Positions 61,929-64,000 of a DNA stretch of 64,000 bases are shown piece by piece; positions within the stretch are counted from its first letter, which is position 1, and the number at the start of each line of letters is the position of its first letter. The translations under genes and the position numbers were made by a program. Origin of the DNA: Alphaproteobacteria bacterium (GTDB lineage: Bacteria > Pseudomonadota > Alphaproteobacteria > Rickettsiales > UBA3002); the NCBI GenBank assembly GCA_017302575.1, contig JAFLDD010000001.1, positions 521,988-585,987 on the forward strand. The letters are read 5' to 3'. The notes under the pieces are model-generated. The model did no database searches. It was not told the DNA's origin and was given only the letters and a program-made list of their open reading frames with translations.

Positions 61929-63443
61929 CTAAGGTAACCTTGCTCTCCAGTAAGATATATAAACCAACATAAAAATGAATAATATCAGCAAAATAGGCGC
62001 TTCTGCGAACTGCGCGTAAGGAGTAATATTCAACTGTTTTGGTAAAGCTTTGTCGATAATGCCGCGCTCATTTAATGGTAATTTTCCAACGATACGACCA
62101 TAGGGGTCTATGAGGGCTGATATTCCCGTATTTGCAACCCTTGCGAGTGGCAAACCCTGCTCAATGGCGCGCATTCGCGTCATGTCAAAGTGCTGGTATG
62201 GGCCTGCCGTGTCGCCATACCATGCGTCATTGGTGAGATTCAAAAGCCATGCGGGGCGGTCATCCTTTTTAGCGGCCAGCCACGGGAAAACCACCTCATA
62301 GCATATCAATGGACTGAAGGCAGGCACACCCACAATGCGCAGTGTACGCACACCCTCACCTCGTGAAAAATCAATGGTGCCAGGGGTAATTTTCTCAAGC
62401 GGCAATATACTGCGCAGTGGAACAAATTCGCCAAATGGTACAAGCTGGTGCTTGTCATAATAATCAAGCGACTCGCCTTTGTTATCTACCACCATCATGC
62501 TATTCCACACCTCATCGCGATGCGAGCGAATGACGCCGGTAATAAAAGCCCCACCATATGGCGCAAAATGGCGAACCATATGGAACCAGCCACTGCCATC
62601 ATAGACGGTGAATGGAAATGCCGTCTCCGACCAGATGACGACATCAGCTAGTGGCGCGTCGGTCTGCATATGGGTGAGCACGCCGTGAATGCGCATCGAC
62701 TGGTCTTTGCCAGCGTCTGTCCATTTCATTTCTTGAGGGATGTTCGGCTGCACTAAACGCAAACGCGTTTCGGTGACAGGCGCGGCGCTGCTTGGTACGC
62801 GCCATATGCCGTAACTATAGACGGCAATCACTAATGCCAAGATCGCTGAAATATAAGCGCGGTTACGATATATGAGCGGGAATAGGCACAGCGCAATAAG
62901 CCACGACAAACCAAATGTTCCCGTGACGGAAGCAAGTTGTGACAAACGCTCAGAGGCCATGGAGGTGTAGCCCAGCAAATTCCATGGGAAACCAAATATG
63001 CCCGCAGAACGCAGGTACTCAAACCCCACCCAAAGCGCCGCAAATAAACAGATGTTCGCGAATCGATGTGTGGTGCGTAGCTTGGCGAAGAGGTAGCCCT
63101 TCACTAAGAAATATATGGCAAAAGCAGCGCTCAGTCCGAAAACAGAAATAGGAAACAGCCAGCCGAACTGCGCGGCATCCACCAACAATGAAAATGCTAT
63201 CCAATACGTGCCTGCGACAAAAAAACCGTACCCAAATACGAAGCAACGCCATGCTGTTTGGCGAGCGGTTCCCTTCTCCATCTGCAATAGCAAATGCGGA
63301 AACGTGACAAATAATACGGGCCATAAATAATAAGGCGCAAGGGCTAATGCACTAAGCGCACCCGCAATGAACAATAGGACTGTGCGCTGCCAGCCTTGAC
63401 GCGCTTGGACCCACTCTGCCCACTTCACGAAACGGGCAATCAT
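61929..63443 (-). CDS. lnt: Apolipoprotein N-acyltransferase
   Basis: About 504 residues. Six or more N-terminal membrane helices, then a nitrilase-type periplasmic domain with the Glu-Lys-Cys triad: Glu in VIWSETAFPF, Lys in YYDKHQLVPFGEFVPL, Cys in FSPLICYEVVFPWL. Adds the third acyl chain to lipoproteins. ATG 63443 overlaps the corC stop (ATGA), so the longer in-frame N-terminus is rejected. No further signal was found in the 92 bp before the XRE gene. Confidence 0.95.
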   Translation of the reverse strand: MIARFVKWAEWVQARQGWQRTVLLFIAGALSALALAPYYLWPVLFVTFPHLLLQMEKGTARQTAWRCFVFGYGFFVAGTYWIAFSLLVDAAQFGWLFPISVFGLSAAFAIYFLVKGYLFAKLRTTHRFANICLFAALWVGFEYLRSAGIFGFPWNLLGYTSMASERLSQLASVTGTFGLSWLIALCLFPLIYRNRAYISAILALVIAVYSYGIWRVPSSAAPVTETRLRLVQPNIPQEMKWTDAGKDQSMRIHGVLTHMQTDAPLADVVIWSETAFPFTVYDGSGWFHMVRHFAPYGGAFITGVIRSHRDEVWNSMMVVDNKGESLDYYDKHQLVPFGEFVPLRSILPLEKITPGTIDFSRGEGVRTLRIVGVPAFSPLICYEVVFPWLAAKKDDRPAWLLNLTNDAWYGDTAGPYQHFDMTRMRAIEQGLPLARVANTGISALIDPYGRIVGKLPLNERGIIDKALPKQLNITPYAQFAEAPILLILFIFMLVYISYWRARLP

Positions 63444-64000
63444 GCGTGCTTGGTAATGCGCAAACGGCGTATACGACGCGGGTCTGCCGCAATAATTTCG
63501 CATTTAAAGTTAGGGTGAATATGCAGCACTTCTCCCTTGATTGGCACTCGTCCCAGCGCCGAGAAGACTAACCCACCCACCGTATCAACTTCGTCGCCTT
63601 CTTTGCGGAAGCTTTCATTGAGCGTTTCTTCAAGCTGAATGATTGGCACGCGCGCATCCACTTCAACAATGTTACCGCCCACCCACTCTACCATCAGCTC
63701 TTCGTGATCTTCGTCGTGTTCGTCTTGAATTTCACCCACCAATTCTTCGAACAAATCTTCCATGGTGACGAGGCCATCCGTCCCACCATATTCGTCGATA
63801 ACAATCGCGATATGGCAGCCAGACATACGCATGCGCACCAGCAAATCGACAATCTTCATCGAAGGTGGCACGAATAAAATCTCACGCATCACCATGGCGA
63901 TATCGAAGGGCTTTGCTCCCGCCACGAATGGGAAAAGGTCCTTAACGTGGATGAATCCCTCAATCTGGTCGAGCGACTCTGCATAAACAGGAATGCGCGT
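63440..64000 (-). CDS. CorC/HlyC-type CBS-domain protein (N-terminus beyond window)
   Basis: 187 codons are visible; the frame is open to the window edge. CBS pair: RIPVYAESLDQIEGFIHVKDLF, then FVPPSMKIVDLLVRMRMSGCHIAIVIDEYGGTDGLVTMEDLFEELVGEIQDEHD. The C-terminal CorC_HlyC transporter-associated domain is DARVPIIQLEETLNESFRKEGDEVDTVGGLVFSALGRVP. The family is linked to magnesium/cobalt homeostasis. Order corC-lnt-(XRE)-metK is typical of alphaproteobacteria; ybeY/ybeZ may follow upstream outside the window. Confidence 0.93.
   Translation of the reverse strand, partial: TRIPVYAESLDQIEGFIHVKDLFPFVAGAKPFDIAMVMREILFVPPSMKIVDLLVRMRMSGCHIAIVIDEYGGTDGLVTMEDLFEELVGEIQDEHDEDHEELMVEWVGGNIVEVDARVPIIQLEETLNESFRKEGDEVDTVGGLVFSALGRVPIKGEVLHIHPNFKCEIIAADPRRIRRLRITKHA

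Overview
The window looks like a chromosomal segment of an uncultured or poorly characterised alphaproteobacterium. Indicators are an LdtR-like MarR regulator, a FYDLN-acid zinc-ribbon protein, a DUF1465/RcdA-like adaptor, AddA next to trxA, PhaR with a PHB cluster, a YlxR-L7Ae fusion inside the nusA-infB operon, and the lnt/XRE/metK/trmB order. Most of it is dense housekeeping sequence, with many 4-base stop/start overlaps. Interspersed are lineage-specific orphan genes and intergenic elements. I see no prophage, CRISPR array, transposase gene or rRNA. One tRNA gene is present: tRNA-Val(GAC).

Layout. 1-2.5 kb: TAXI-type solute receptor (cut by the window edge), MarR regulator, sensor kinase. 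2.6-7.4 kb: glmS, an orphan, then a coupled minus-strand trio (FYDLN protein, degenerate EAL protein, aspartate-less prepilin-peptidase-like protein). 7.5-15.5 kb: a long plus-strand run with an aroA-cmk gene fusion, rpsA, sppA, ihfB, lapA, trpF, trpB, trpA. 15.5-20.2 kb: short glutamine-synthetase-like gene, trxA, addA. 20.2-26.2 kb: RcdA-like gene, two orphans, phaR, an overlapping basic protein/phaC pair, phaA, phaB. 26.3-39 kb: serA and serC, an esterase, two glycosyltransferases, thrS, infC, pyrE-panC, zapE, ispH. 39-49.4 kb: accessory zone with two PIN-like paralogues, a PRC-barrel protein, tRNA-Val with tRNA debris, orphans, msrB, an HNH-like protein, pheA, class II DAHP synthase, an interrupted M48 protease and a histone-H1-like peptide. 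49.5-58.9 kb: pnp, rpsO, truB, orphan, rbfA, infB, ylxR, nusA, rimP, all on the minus strand. 59-64 kb: orphan, trmB, metK, XRE regulator, lnt, corC (cut by the window edge).

Two things stand out. First, two intergenic elements (16263-16534 and 46048-46317) share a core of about 210-220 bp in which every helix is preserved by compensatory change. Each is bounded by 27-31 bp inverted arms that differ between copies and that duplicate, in inverted form, the translation-start region of the adjacent gene (glutamine-synthetase-like gene, pheA). Second, at least eight promoters carry PhoB/OmpR-type direct repeats with an 11-bp period, and the -10 box sits 10-11 bp downstream. Nearly all of them drive orphan genes, which suggests one regulon of uncharacterised proteins.

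Pathway logic: aroA, the class II DAHP synthase, pheA and trpFBA cover parts of aromatic amino-acid synthesis; serA/serC supply serine; phaA/B/C with PhaR make and regulate polyhydroxybutyrate; rimP-nusA-ylxR-infB-rbfA-truB-rpsO-pnp form the transcription/translation/RNA-decay cluster, with a leader attenuator and an rpsO-pnp intercistronic pseudoknot.
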